The notes: generated by a model from the letters alone, not told the origin. Counted from the first letter of the stretch, positions 27,641 to 36,431 are shown. The stretch: DNA of 64,000 nt from an uncultured Prevotellaceae bacterium (GCA_946186505.1 CAMHNI010000010.1:22615-86614), one strand, 5' to 3'. Program-made: numbers and translations.

Positions 27641-28512
27641 AGAACGCGATTACTGAAACCAGCCTTGAAGAGGCAAAGACGTGGGGCAACACCTCAGTCC
27701 TCGGCGACGGCCTCGTCCTGTCAGACCGCATTGCTGGCACTGACGCTTCGGACACACCACAACGCATGAACTTCATCATGATGGCCCTCTGCCGACAGGG
27801 GGAGGCCCGCTACGCCATCGACACTAGGGAACAGACGGTGAAAGCCGGCGACCTGCTATTCATTTCCGAAGGTCACATCATGGACTTCTTCCGTGCCTCG
27901 CCTGACTTCGACTGTCTGTCCATCATGCTCAGCACGGAGTTCTATCACAGTTTCGTCCTTAACGTGAAGAACGTATCCTCACTGTTGCTCTTCTCTACAA
28001 ACAATCCTGTGGTGCAGCTCACCGCCAAGGAGGTGCAGACCTACACCAACTTTCATAACGCCATCAGCGATAAGATAGCCGACAGGGGACACCACTTCCG
28101 TACACAACTAGTGAAAGCCCTGCTTCTGGCCATGTTCTACGACATGTCGGGAGTCATCTGGCGCGTGGAGCAGCAGGGACAAAAGGTTCAGACCCGCGCC
28201 GACAGCATCTTTGCCAATTTCATCAGGCTACTTGAAGAGCACTTCCGGAAAGAGCGCCGCGTCAGGTGGTACGCCCTCCAGTTAGGCATCACGCCCAAGT
28301 ACCTGTCTGAGGTGGTCAAACAGGTCAGCAAGCGCACACCGAACGAATGGATTGACCATTATGTCGTGCTGGAACTACGTGTCCTGCTGAAGAACTCAAC
28401 CAAAAGTATCAAGGAGATTTCTGACGAACTCAACTTCCCCAACCAATCTTTCCTCGGCAAATACTTCAAGGAGCATATTGGCATGAGTCCGTCGGAATAC
28501 CGGAAGGAGTAG
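27634..28512 (+). CDS. AraC-family transcriptional regulator
   Basis: 292 residues. Residues about 40-110 look like a cupin-type sensor (FIMMALCRQGEARYAIDTREQTVKAGDLLFISEGHIMDFF). The C-terminal 100 residues hold the two helix-turn-helix units (WYALQLGITPKYLSEVVKQVSKRTPNEWI and IKEISDELNFPNQSFLGKYFKEHIGMSPSEYRK). The ATG overlaps the GH95 stop by seven bases, so regulator and enzyme share an mRNA. Control of its own operon by a sugar-derived signal is a reasonable inference. It converges with the DUF3109 gene, two bases apart. Confidence 0.9.
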   Translation: MVKNAITETSLEEAKTWGNTSVLGDGLVLSDRIAGTDASDTPQRMNFIMMALCRQGEARYAIDTREQTVKAGDLLFISEGHIMDFFRASPDFDCLSIMLSTEFYHSFVLNVKNVSSLLLFSTNNPVVQLTAKEVQTYTNFHNAISDKIADRGHHFRTQLVKALLLAMFYDMSGVIWRVEQQGQKVQTRADSIFANFIRLLEEHFRKERRVRWYALQLGITPKYLSEVVKQVSKRTPNEWIDHYVVLELRVLLKNSTKSIKEISDELNFPNQSFLGKYFKEHIGMSPSEYRKE

Positions 28513-28514
28513 AG

Positions 28515-29126
28515 TCACAAATATCCCTGCAAGCGCAACTCATCGGCCAACTCACAGAGTTCGAGGTACCAGGCTTCACCAAAACGCCGGATGAGAGGCT
28601 CCTTCAAGAACTTATAGAGAGGAAGGTCGAGTTCACGTCCTTTCTTGACGGCATCCTCGCAGATTTTCCAGCGGTGATAGTTCAGGCCCGTCAGTCCGCC
28701 GCCAAACTGTTTCTCACGGATAGGATAGAGCGCACAACTGACAGGTTTGCAGAATGAGCAGCGCCCGGCATGGTAGGCTTTCTCCAGCGCACACAGACAA
28801 GTGCCACCCTCTCCATAACAGGTGAAGACACAATCCCTGCCGCCGACAATACTTGTCACCAGGTCGCCGTCACGGTCGGTATAGGCCACACCCTGACGGT
28901 CGATAACACTTTGGGCCGAAGCGCAGAGGTCACCCCATACCACATCAAGGGCATCCTCTATGCCGCCTATCTCGTCCACCGTCACTGGGGCTCCTGCGTC
29001 GCCTTCTACACAGCAGATGCCCTTACACTTCTCGTAGTCACAACAGAACCTCTCTGTCAGGATGTCTGATGATAGCAGCACACCGCCGACTTCAAAAATT
29101 GGGGGAAGACAGCGTTTGGCTACCAT
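28515..29126 (-). CDS. DUF3109 cysteine-rich protein
   Basis: 203 residues, ten or more cysteines. The family pattern is visible: RFCCDYEKCKGICCVEGDAGAPV near the start, DCVFTCYGEGGTCLCALEKA and RCSFCKPVSCALYPIR in the middle. Such spacing suggests metal or Fe-S binding; no enzymatic role is established that I know of. It is the last gene of an RluA-ung-DUF3109 run, overlapping ung by seven bases. Confidence 0.88.
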   Translation of the reverse strand: MVAKRCLPPIFEVGGVLLSSDILTERFCCDYEKCKGICCVEGDAGAPVTVDEIGGIEDALDVVWGDLCASAQSVIDRQGVAYTDRDGDLVTSIVGGRDCVFTCYGEGGTCLCALEKAYHAGRCSFCKPVSCALYPIREKQFGGGLTGLNYHRWKICEDAVKKGRELDLPLYKFLKEPLIRRFGEAWYLELCELADELRLQGYL

Positions 29127-29785
29127 ACTATTGGCTCTATTCCGTTTTCTTGTAGATACTGATTGCAGCGCGAGAACTGGTGCTGGCCGAACCAGCCGCC
29201 ACGGTTGGCGCTAAGCGGTGAGGGATGGACGGACTCCAAGACGAGGTTCTTCGTCTTGTCTATCATATACGCCTTGCCACGGGCAAAGCCGCCCCAAAGC
29301 ATATAGACCAGATGCTCACGGTGGGTGGCCAGAACCTGGATGGCAGCATCGGTGAACTTCTGCCAACCCAGCGTAGAGTGGCTGTTGGCCTGATGGGCAC
29401 GTACCGTCAGCGTGGCATTGAGCAGCAGCACCCCCTGCTGCGCCCACCGCGTCAGGTTGCCCGATGCTGGGATAGGCGTGCCCAGATCATCGTGTATCTC
29501 CTTGAAGATGTTTTGCAACGACGGAGGGAACATCACCCCGTCCTGTACCGAGAAACTCAGCCCGTGGGCCTGTCCCGGTTCATGGTACGGGTCTTGTCCG
29601 ATAATCACCACCTTCACCTTGTCGAAAGGGCAGAGGTTGAACGCATTAAAAATCAACTTGCCCGGCGGATAGCACGTAGTCTGCATATACTCCTGCCGCA
29701 CTGCCCCTGTCAGCTGGGCGAAGTACGGCTTCTCAAACTCCGGAGCCAGGTGCTCCTTCCATGTATTCTCTATCTGTACATTCAT
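29120..29785 (-). CDS. ung: Uracil-DNA glycosylase
   Basis: 221 residues, family 1 length. The water-activating loop GQDPYHEPGQAHGLSFSV, the LLLNATLTVRAHQANSH segment and the DNA-intercalating HPSPLSANRGG loop are all present. It removes uracil from DNA to start base excision repair. It lies 21 bases after the RluA-type gene and overlaps DUF3109. Together with dut in this window it limits uracil in DNA. Confidence 0.95.
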   Translation of the reverse strand: MNVQIENTWKEHLAPEFEKPYFAQLTGAVRQEYMQTTCYPPGKLIFNAFNLCPFDKVKVVIIGQDPYHEPGQAHGLSFSVQDGVMFPPSLQNIFKEIHDDLGTPIPASGNLTRWAQQGVLLLNATLTVRAHQANSHSTLGWQKFTDAAIQVLATHREHLVYMLWGGFARGKAYMIDKTKNLVLESVHPSPLSANRGGWFGQHQFSRCNQYLQENGIEPIVW

Positions 29786-29806
29786 AGTCTCTCATTTTCT
29801 GTTAGG

Positions 29807-31102
29807 TCAGAAAGGGGCCTCAATCTCAAAACGCTGTCGCACGCCCGTCACCGGATGGTTCAACTCTATTCGCTCAGCATGCAGGTAGAGCCGGTCATCC
29901 GGCCGGCCGTAAAGTTCGTCACCCCTGATGGGACACCCCAGACCGTCGGGATGAGCGCAGTGCATACGCAACTGGTGGGTACGACCAGTGTGAGGAAACA
30001 GCCAGACACGGTTGTCATCCACCAGTTCATAGTCGGTCACAGCCGGCTTGCCTCGCTCGTAGTCCACCACCTGCCGGGGCCGGTTAATGGGGTCGCTAAG
30101 CAGTGGCAGGCTGATGCGACCCTGTCGCCGTGACGGTACACCGTCGAGCAGGGCAACATAGCGCTTACTGATGGTATGGTCGGAAAACTGCTGCTGCAGG
30201 GCGGCATGGACACTGCGGCTCTTCGCTGCCACCATCAACCCGCTAGTCCACATGTCGAGACGGTGAGCCAGCATGCTGTTCGGGAAACGCTGATGCAGGA
30301 TGGTGGCCACAGAGTGCGTACCGATACGGCCAGGTACACTGAGCAATCCCGAGGGCTTGTTCACCACAACCATCCAGTCATCCTCATAGACTACCTCAAT
30401 ATCAAGCTGGGGCAGTCCCCGTTCCTCAGGATTCGGATCAACCTCCAGTCCCTGCAGCATCCAGGTCAGCACGGGCTTGCACTTGCCTCGGCAGGCAGGA
30501 TAGAACTGGCCGTGCTGGCGAATTTCCGTGCGGGGCGACTCACCCCACCAGAATTCAGCCATGGCCACCGGCTTCAGCCCCTGCCTGTAGGCAAACTGCA
30601 ACAGCTTTGGTGCACAGCAGTCACCCGTACCACCAGGCGGCAGCGGGTATTTCCTACGTATGCGCTCTGAGCTGTGGTAGTCCTGCCATATACTAACCAG
30701 GTCTCTCTCCTCACCCCGGGCGTTCAGCAAGCGGTACTGCGTAAAAAGCCACATCTGTAACTCCTGCGACATCTGCCTATGATTGGCAGCGTCCTTGATC
30801 TGTCGTTCCGCCAGCTTGAAATAGCCGTCAGGCTGCTGGGCATCAAACACAGGCGGAACGAAGTAAGGCCAGTCGTTGCGCCCTTCGAGCAACCCGGAAT
30901 AGGCTGCGAGGAAACCCAGTTTGCCGTCACCGTCTTCAACCACCAGCACACCGAACATCTTCCCTTCCGTAAGCGTCATCGTCTGTATCTCCTGTTGCAG
31001 CTCTTTGGCTGCCAGAAGACACAACGGGTGTGGCTCGTAGCAGAAGGGATAGGTGAACCGCTTCGGGCACTCTATGTCGGTATGTAACGGATGAACTCTC
31101 AT
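29807..31102 (-). CDS. RluA-family pseudouridine synthase with N-terminal extension
   Basis: 431 residues from ATG 31102 (MRVHPLHTDIECPKRF); the track start 36 bases earlier is less likely. The catalytic domain lies in the C-terminal 200 residues: VVNKPSGLLSVPG, HRLDMWTSGLMV with the catalytic Asp, and GRTHQLRMHCAHP. The N-terminal 210 residues form a separate domain with EGKMFGVLVVE and a cysteine-containing segment (GDCCAPKLLQFA, FYPACRGKCKPVL) that may bind metal. RluA enzymes isomerise uridine in rRNA or tRNA; which site is not predictable here. Confidence 0.88.
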   Translation of the reverse strand: MRVHPLHTDIECPKRFTYPFCYEPHPLCLLAAKELQQEIQTMTLTEGKMFGVLVVEDGDGKLGFLAAYSGLLEGRNDWPYFVPPVFDAQQPDGYFKLAERQIKDAANHRQMSQELQMWLFTQYRLLNARGEERDLVSIWQDYHSSERIRRKYPLPPGGTGDCCAPKLLQFAYRQGLKPVAMAEFWWGESPRTEIRQHGQFYPACRGKCKPVLTWMLQGLEVDPNPEERGLPQLDIEVVYEDDWMVVVNKPSGLLSVPGRIGTHSVATILHQRFPNSMLAHRLDMWTSGLMVAAKSRSVHAALQQQFSDHTISKRYVALLDGVPSRRQGRISLPLLSDPINRPRQVVDYERGKPAVTDYELVDDNRVWLFPHTGRTHQLRMHCAHPDGLGCPIRGDELYGRPDDRLYLHAERIELNHPVTGVRQRFEIEAPF

Positions 31103-31135
31103 AAACAGCGGCACGTCTTTTTCGCACATTCGCTG

Positions 31136-31143
31136 CAAAGGTA
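31136..31143 (-). promoter_or_regulatory. -7 box of the RluA-ung-DUF3109 operon
   Basis: TACCTTTG on the minus strand, 33 bases before the ATG at 31102. It overlaps the start of the longer track ORF (31138), favouring the internal start. Confidence 0.55.
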
Positions 31144-31223
31144 CAAAATAATATCGAATTCCGACTTCCTCTTGTCACTTTTCTTCTCCATTGTGTTCTT
31201 TTGTTTGAAATCATGTTCACATT

Positions 31224-31255
31224 TTTGGTCAGTTCGCATTAATTTTGTACCTTTG
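31224..31255 (+). promoter_or_regulatory. Promoter of the dgt-GH53 unit
   Basis: TTTG at 31224-31227, 20 bases, then TACCTTTG at 31248-31255, eight bases before the first ATG. Good match to the Bacteroidales consensus with a one-base longer spacer. Confidence 0.65.
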
Positions 31256-31263
31256 CCGACGTA

Positions 31264-32640
31264 ATGATGAACTGGCAACAACTGATAAGCAATAAGCGGT
31301 TAGGGCAGGAGCACCGACACTTTGAGCAGCATGACGAAAGGCAACGCTTAGGCGAGTCGCCAGACTCTGGAATCCGCACGGAGTTCAAGCGCGACTACGA
31401 CCGGCTGATATTCTCAGCCCCTTTCCGCCGGCTGCAGAACAAGACACAGGTGTTCCCACTGCCTGGAAGTGTGTTCGTGCATAACCGTCTGACCCATTCG
31501 TTGGAAGTAGCCAGCGTCGGCATGTCGTTAGGCAACGATGTGGTCCGACAGTTGACACAGCGACATCCAGAGCTGAAGGACACTTTGTTCGATGAAATCG
31601 GACAGATAGTGGCTACGGCCTGTCTGGCTCACGACATGGGGAACCCGCCGTTCGGTCACTCTGGCGAGAAAGCCATCCAGACGTTCTTCACCGAAGGACC
31701 AGGCAGCGACCTGCAACGCATGGTGAGTCATGAGTTCTGGGACGACATCACCCATTTCGAGGGCAATGCCAACGCCTTCAGGCTGTTGACCCACCAGTTT
31801 GAGGGTCGTCGGCAGGGCGGTTTCGTGATGACCTACTCCACGCTGGCCAGCATCGTGAAATATCCTTACGCCTCGTCGGCAGCCTCGAAGAAAGGGAAGT
31901 TCGGATTTTTCTATTCTGAAAAGGAACTGTATCAAAGAATTGCCGATGAAATGGGTATTTTCTGCCTATCGCAGCCAGGTGATCCGTTGCGGTATGTGCG
32001 CCATCCGCTGGTCTATCTTGTCGAAGCCGCCGATGACATCTGCTACGAGATAATGGATTTAGAGGATGCCCATAAGCTAAAGCTGCTCAGCTATGAGGAG
32101 ATAGCCTCACTATTACTCAATTTCTTCGATGAAACCGCCAAAAATCATATCCTGCAACGTATCGAGGACGAGGGACTGACGGATGACAACGAGAAGGTGG
32201 TCTATCTGCGTGCCTGCGTTATCGGTAAGTTGGAAAACGAGTGCGTCAAGGTGTTTGCAGAGCATGAACAGGACATTCTCAACGGAACGTTCACGGGCAG
32301 CCTTATCGACCACATCTCGCCATTGCAGGCCGACGCCTACCGCAAGTGTGCCGCGCTCTCGAAGCAGCGCATCTACCGCAGCAAGGTGGTGCTCGACGTG
32401 GAACTCTCGGGTTACAAGATCATGGAGACACTGATGCACCAGATGACGGAGGCTATCATGCACCCCGAACGGTACTACTCGCAGCAGCTCATAGGGCGCG
32501 TCAGCAGCCAGTATGCCATCAACAGCCCCGACCTCGAGACCCGCATCATGGCAGTCATCGACTATATCAGCGGCATGACCGATGTCTATGCCCTTGACGT
32601 CTATCAGAAAATCAACGGAATATCACTACCTATTGTATAA
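31264..32640 (+). CDS. dgt: Deoxyguanosinetriphosphate triphosphohydrolase-like dNTPase
   Basis: 458 residues. FRRLQNKTQVFPLPGSVFVHNRLTHSLEVASVG and ACLAHDMGNPPFGHSGEKAI, with H123-D124, mark the HD-domain dNTPases of the Dgt/SAMHD1 group. They hydrolyse dNTPs to nucleoside and triphosphate, shaping dNTP pools and defending against phage DNA synthesis in some bacteria. Two ATGs lie in tandem (31264, 31267) and either could start. The GH53 gene begins five bases after the stop, an unusual neighbour for a nucleotide enzyme. Confidence 0.92.
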   Translation: MMNWQQLISNKRLGQEHRHFEQHDERQRLGESPDSGIRTEFKRDYDRLIFSAPFRRLQNKTQVFPLPGSVFVHNRLTHSLEVASVGMSLGNDVVRQLTQRHPELKDTLFDEIGQIVATACLAHDMGNPPFGHSGEKAIQTFFTEGPGSDLQRMVSHEFWDDITHFEGNANAFRLLTHQFEGRRQGGFVMTYSTLASIVKYPYASSAASKKGKFGFFYSEKELYQRIADEMGIFCLSQPGDPLRYVRHPLVYLVEAADDICYEIMDLEDAHKLKLLSYEEIASLLLNFFDETAKNHILQRIEDEGLTDDNEKVVYLRACVIGKLENECVKVFAEHEQDILNGTFTGSLIDHISPLQADAYRKCAALSKQRIYRSKVVLDVELSGYKIMETLMHQMTEAIMHPERYYSQQLIGRVSSQYAINSPDLETRIMAVIDYISGMTDVYALDVYQKINGISLPIV

Positions 32641-32645
32641 CCATT

Positions 32646-33890
32646 ATGAAGAAAAGACTTCTGACTATCGTACTGGGAGCCATCACTTCCATTTGTTCCG
32701 CCCAGCAACACTATGTGGGGGGCGACATCTCCATGCTACCCAAATACGAGAATGCTGGCGTTGTGTATAAGGACAAAAACGGAAAGACGGTCGGCGACAT
32801 CCTGGCCTTTTTCCGTCAGGAAGGTTTCAACGCCATGCGCGTTCGACTGTTTGTTGACCCCACGAAAGACAGTGAAAAAGCCGTCTGTCAAGATTTGGAC
32901 TATGTCAAGACTCTGGGAAAGCGCATCAAGGAAGCCGGTCTGGCACTAATGCTCGACTTCCACTACAGCGACACGTGGGCAGATCCCGGCAAGCAGTGGA
33001 CCCCCGACGCCTGGAAGAACCTGAACGACGCTGACTTGGCCACGAAAATCTATGACTACACCAAGGACTGTCTGCAACAGCTGAAAGCGGTGGGAGCAAC
33101 GCCTGACCTGATTCAGACAGGCAACGAGATTTCCTACGGCATGTTGTGGGGCACGAAGGCAGCCGCTGATGACGGTAAGACCAACCGCTGCTTCACCAGC
33201 AGCAGTGCCGCCAATTGGAACCGGTTTTTCAATCTGCTGAAGCATGCCGGCCAGGCTTGTCGTGAAGAGTGTCCCAACGCCAAGATTATCCTCCACAGTG
33301 AGCGGGTGCCAAAGACCAGCGTGCTGACCGACTACTTTGACCGTATGCAGAAAAACGGTGTTGACTACGACATCATCGGTCTAAGTTACTATCCTGCCTT
33401 CCACGGTAACCTTGCCACGTTGGAGAACGCCGTCAAGATCTTAGAAGACAAAGGCTATGGCAAAGATATCATGATTGTGGAAACTGGATACAGCTATGCA
33501 TGGGCATTAGGCGGCACCACCTTTGACTACACAGGCACCTATCCCTATACCGAAGAAGGCCAGCGGAAATTTACCGCCGACCTCGTCGCGATGCTGAACA
33601 GACATAGCAGCGTAAAGGGACTTTTCTGGTGGTGGCCGGAGGACAACGGCAACAAAAACGTGACTAACAACTGGTGGAATGCCGCCCTGTACGACCATAA
33701 CACCGGCAAACCCTACAGTGCGTTCTACGAGCTGAAAGCCTTTGTCAAAAGTACCGATGCCAGTGTAACTACGGTCAACAACATCGACCGCGACCAGCAC
33801 TGGTACAACCTACAGGGTATGCGTCTCGACACCCGCCCGCAGCGACGTGGTCTCTACATTACTAACCACAAAAAAGTATTCGTGAAATAA
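32646..33890 (+). CDS. Endo-beta-1,4-galactanase, family GH53
   Basis: 414 residues. Signal peptide MKKRLLTIVLGAITSICSA. Family motifs in order: YVGGDISMLP, FNAMRVRLFVDP, MLDFHYSDTWADPGKQ, the acid/base E161 in QTGNEIS, and the nucleophile E279 in IVETGYSY. GH53 cuts beta-1,4-galactan in arabinogalactan side chains of pectin. The last 35 residues carry the WYNLQGMRLD...RRGLYITNHKK tail shared with the other pectinases in this window. Products would be galacto-oligosaccharides, which the GH2 enzyme could trim. No promoter of its own is obvious in the five-base gap after dgt. Confidence 0.94.
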   Translation: MKKRLLTIVLGAITSICSAQQHYVGGDISMLPKYENAGVVYKDKNGKTVGDILAFFRQEGFNAMRVRLFVDPTKDSEKAVCQDLDYVKTLGKRIKEAGLALMLDFHYSDTWADPGKQWTPDAWKNLNDADLATKIYDYTKDCLQQLKAVGATPDLIQTGNEISYGMLWGTKAAADDGKTNRCFTSSSAANWNRFFNLLKHAGQACREECPNAKIILHSERVPKTSVLTDYFDRMQKNGVDYDIIGLSYYPAFHGNLATLENAVKILEDKGYGKDIMIVETGYSYAWALGGTTFDYTGTYPYTEEGQRKFTADLVAMLNRHSSVKGLFWWWPEDNGNKNVTNNWWNAALYDHNTGKPYSAFYELKAFVKSTDASVTTVNNIDRDQHWYNLQGMRLDTRPQRRGLYITNHKKVFVK

Positions 33891-33916
33891 TTCGCCCCAT
33901 CTACAGGCAGTTTCCG

Positions 33917-34906
33917 TTACTTCTCTTTATAGATAACCTTATTGGCACCACTGGTAATCTTCAGGGCCTCGGGATGGTCTTTGATGAAGGAATCGATGTG
34001 GCGGATACGTTTCTGTTCCAGAATCTCATCGACGGCAATCAGGATGCCCGTCTCCTCAACATCACCGAAACCATAGTTGATAGCGGTGCCGAAGAGTTTC
34101 ATGGTGGGTGAGAGGCTCATGTAGGCATTGACCAATGGAGGGATGTTATACCCCAACTTGCGGATTTCGCGATTCAGGATGCGGTAGTCGGCATTGAAAT
34201 CATCCTCACAAAACAGCGTCTCCAGCTCATGCTCGTCAGCTTCAATTTTCAAAGGCTTCATCGGAATAATCAACCGTTCCTTGTCATCAAAATGCTTCTT
34301 CAGGAAATAGAGGATCATGTCGCGTCCCTTGCGGATATAGGAGGGGTACATGGTCATCTTGCCAAAGAAGTAGCGGACGTTGGGCTTGATGACGGTGAGG
34401 GCGCCCAGACCGTCCCAGAGATTGTCGAGTGCGAAGAGGCTCTTGGCTCCCATGCGCGAACTCTGATAGGGCAGCGAGACGAAAGAACGGCCCAATTCGA
34501 TGGTCTGATCCTTGTACTCCCGCAGGAACTTATCACTGAAATGGAACATGTGGCTGGTGGCAAGGATGGGCTGCCCCTGCGCGTCGAACTCCCAGGCCGT
34601 ACCCTCTAAGTAGCGGTAGCCGCCAATTATCTCCTGCTGCTCGGGGTTCCAGACGATGAGCTGCTTATAGCAGTTCGGACAGATGTCGAACTCATCGATG
34701 TCGCAGTCCTTGCCCGTGCCCCCTCCTGCTTCGCGGAAGGCAATCTCGCGCAACCGTCCTATCTCCCTCATCACGTTGGGCGCATTATGAGCGGTAACGA
34801 TGTAGATTTCGTTATTGCTCTTATTGGTCATTCGGAGCTGACGATCGGGTGTCAGCTCGCTGCGGAGAACATCTTTTGGGATAGGTGCGATAATTGGTTG
34901 TTCCAT
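33917..34906 (-). CDS. glsB: Hemolysin/OlsB-like N-acyltransferase (GlsB-type)
   Basis: 329 residues. The GNAT-like acyltransferase core is visible around REIGRLREIAFREAGGGTGKDCDIDEFD and TIELGRSFVSLPYQSSRMGAKSLFALDNLWDG, as in the ornithine-lipid/glycine-lipid N-acyltransferases. In Bacteroides thetaiotaomicron the gene pair glsB-glsA makes glycine lipids: GlsB adds a 3-hydroxy fatty acid to glycine. The partner lies three bases upstream on the same strand, as expected for that pair. Symbol is by family and neighbourhood, not by alignment. Confidence 0.82.
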   Translation of the reverse strand: MEQPIIAPIPKDVLRSELTPDRQLRMTNKSNNEIYIVTAHNAPNVMREIGRLREIAFREAGGGTGKDCDIDEFDICPNCYKQLIVWNPEQQEIIGGYRYLEGTAWEFDAQGQPILATSHMFHFSDKFLREYKDQTIELGRSFVSLPYQSSRMGAKSLFALDNLWDGLGALTVIKPNVRYFFGKMTMYPSYIRKGRDMILYFLKKHFDDKERLIIPMKPLKIEADEHELETLFCEDDFNADYRILNREIRKLGYNIPPLVNAYMSLSPTMKLFGTAINYGFGDVEETGILIAVDEILEQKRIRHIDSFIKDHPEALKITSGANKVIYKEK

Positions 34907-34909
34907 AAA

Positions 34910-35734
34910 TTATAGTTCGTAAACTTTGTCTTGTACCCACTGGGCCCACTCAGACGCTTTACGACTCTTGTCGAAGGTCTGCCAAGGTATAGGCTTTCCG
35001 ATGGCCACACGGAAAGTCTTATGCACATTTTTGTACATTTCATCGACTAAAAACAGCATCGCCAGGTTAAACGGCAGGAATCTGTCGGAGAAGTTAGCCA
35101 GACGGTAGAAGAAGTTGCTGTTCTGACCACTGAAGTGAATGGGCACCACGTCGCGCTGGTACTCCACACTCTTGGAGATAAAGGTCTTTTTCCACGGGAT
35201 ATCGCGAACAACACCGTTCTTGCGGCGTGAGCAAAGACCTGCAGGGAACATCAGCATGTGGTTGTCGCTCTGGAAACCGGTCTCCACCATCTTGGGGAAA
35301 TCGCGGCCTTGCTTGCCCGTCTTGTTAATAGGGATACAGACAGGAGCCAGACCTGGAAGATTCATCAGCAGGTCGTTCACCAAGTAGCGGAAACGTCCGT
35401 CGTAATGGCGTCCGATGATGGCACCAAGGGCAACGCCGTCCTCGCCTCCCAAAGGATGATTTGACACGAAGGTATAGAGGCGCCCATCGTTCTTGTCAGG
35501 AAGATTCTCCTCACCGACGATGTCAAGCGTGGCATCAAGGTAGCGGACACATTCTTCGAGCCATTCCGTGCCGACGAGGTGGCGGCTTTCCCACAGATAG
35601 GCGTTCACCTGGTCCTGGTGAACGATGCGTTTCAGCCACGACACCAGCGGTCTGGGTACGAACTTAGCTTTCGCGCCCATCTTACTTTTCAGAATGACGT
35701 CAATATCGACTGTTTTCTCCGTTACTGTAACCAT
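34910..35734 (-). CDS. glsA: PlsC-like O-acyltransferase (GlsA-type)
   Basis: 274 residues. The acyltransferase box reads VSNHPLGGEDGVALG (the H-x4-D motif) and the later MFPAGLCSRR segment corresponds to the family's glycerol/phosphate-binding block. In the glycine-lipid pathway GlsA adds the second fatty acid to the hydroxyl of the N-acyl chain. It is transcribed first, then the GlsB-type gene. A role in general phosphatidic acid synthesis is the main alternative, but the immediate neighbour makes glycine or a related amino-acid lipid more likely. Confidence 0.82.
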   Translation of the reverse strand: MVTVTEKTVDIDVILKSKMGAKAKFVPRPLVSWLKRIVHQDQVNAYLWESRHLVGTEWLEECVRYLDATLDIVGEENLPDKNDGRLYTFVSNHPLGGEDGVALGAIIGRHYDGRFRYLVNDLLMNLPGLAPVCIPINKTGKQGRDFPKMVETGFQSDNHMLMFPAGLCSRRKNGVVRDIPWKKTFISKSVEYQRDVVPIHFSGQNSNFFYRLANFSDRFLPFNLAMLFLVDEMYKNVHKTFRVAIGKPIPWQTFDKSRKASEWAQWVQDKVYEL

Positions 35735-35762
35735 TTTTTAGCAATTGGTACCATTCACGATG

Positions 35763-35770
35763 CAAAAGTA
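35763..35770 (-). promoter_or_regulatory. -7 box before the glycine-lipid genes
   Basis: TACTTTTG on the minus strand, 28 bases before the ATG at 35734. No convincing -33 element. The remaining bases to mraZ hold the mraZ control region. Confidence 0.45.
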
Positions 35771-35892
35771 GCACAAATCTTTGAGAAACGACACATTTTC
35801 CCCAAAAAAGTGCAAAAGACACCTCATTTTTATTTCTCTGGAAGACCTGAAGCCCACCCAAATCAATAAAAGAATGTTAAATTCAAAAAAAT

Positions 35893-35917
35893 GTGGAGCA
35901 AAGTGGTGGATTGTGGG
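35893..35917 (+). promoter_or_regulatory. MraZ operator: three GTGG boxes at 10-base pitch
   Basis: GTGGA at 35893, GTGGT at 35903 and GTGGG at 35913, spaced exactly ten bases start to start. MraZ is known to bind direct GTGGG-like repeats with one helical turn spacing upstream of its own gene. The boxes end ten bases before the TATCTTTG at 35928, so they cover the -33 region, a position fitting autoregulation of the whole division cluster. Confidence 0.85.
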
Positions 35918-35927
35918 GGAAAATGTG

Positions 35928-35935
35928 TATCTTTG
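35928..35935 (+). promoter_or_regulatory. -7 box of the dcw cluster promoter
   Basis: TATCTTTG, 28 bases before the mraZ ATG. The usual -33 TTTG is missing; the MraZ boxes occupy that place. Confidence 0.65.
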
Positions 35936-35963
35936 TCGCTGAATTCTTTAAATAAGGTATAAC

Positions 35964-36428
35964 ATGCGCTTTTTAGGCAACATTGAAGCCAAGACTGATA
36001 TGAAGGGAAGAGCTTTTCTGCCAGCCACTTTCCGCAAGGTGCTTGAGGCATCGGGCGGTGAGACGCTGATGCTGAGGAAAGACATCTTCCAGCGTTGTCT
36101 GGTGCTCTACCCCGAAAGCGTATGGAATGAGCAGGAGAATGCCCTTCGAAAGCGTCTGAACAGATTTAATGCCCGTCACCAGCAGATTTTCCGTCAGTAC
36201 GTCTCACAGGTAGAGGTAGTGACGCTTGACGGCAACGGACGTTTTCTGATACCGAAACGTTACATGGACATGGCCGACATCAAGCAGGACATCGTGTTTA
36301 TCGGCATGGACGATACTATAGAGATCTGGGCGGGCGAGAATATTGGTCAAACCCAGATGGAAAGTGAAGAATTCGGCAAAGCACTCGAAGAAATTATGGG
36401 TCAGGAGGCGACTCCGGCAGATATATAA
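35964..36428 (+). CDS. mraZ: Transcriptional regulator of the division cluster
   Basis: 154 residues with two AbrB-like SpoVT/MraZ halves: FLGNIEAKTDMKGRAFLPATFRK near the N-terminus and VTLDGNGRFLIPKRYMD in the second half. MraZ forms a ring-shaped oligomer that binds its own promoter and controls the dcw operon. The gene is first in the cluster and three bases from rsmH. The matching operator is visible upstream. Confidence 0.95.
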   Translation: MRFLGNIEAKTDMKGRAFLPATFRKVLEASGGETLMLRKDIFQRCLVLYPESVWNEQENALRKRLNRFNARHQQIFRQYVSQVEVVTLDGNGRFLIPKRYMDMADIKQDIVFIGMDDTIEIWAGENIGQTQMESEEFGKALEEIMGQEATPADI

Positions 36429-36431
36429 ATA

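Noticed and set aside
29225-30133. 302-residue plus-strand ORF opposite ung and the RluA gene
   Set aside because: Spans two real genes on the other strand and has no recognisable domain.
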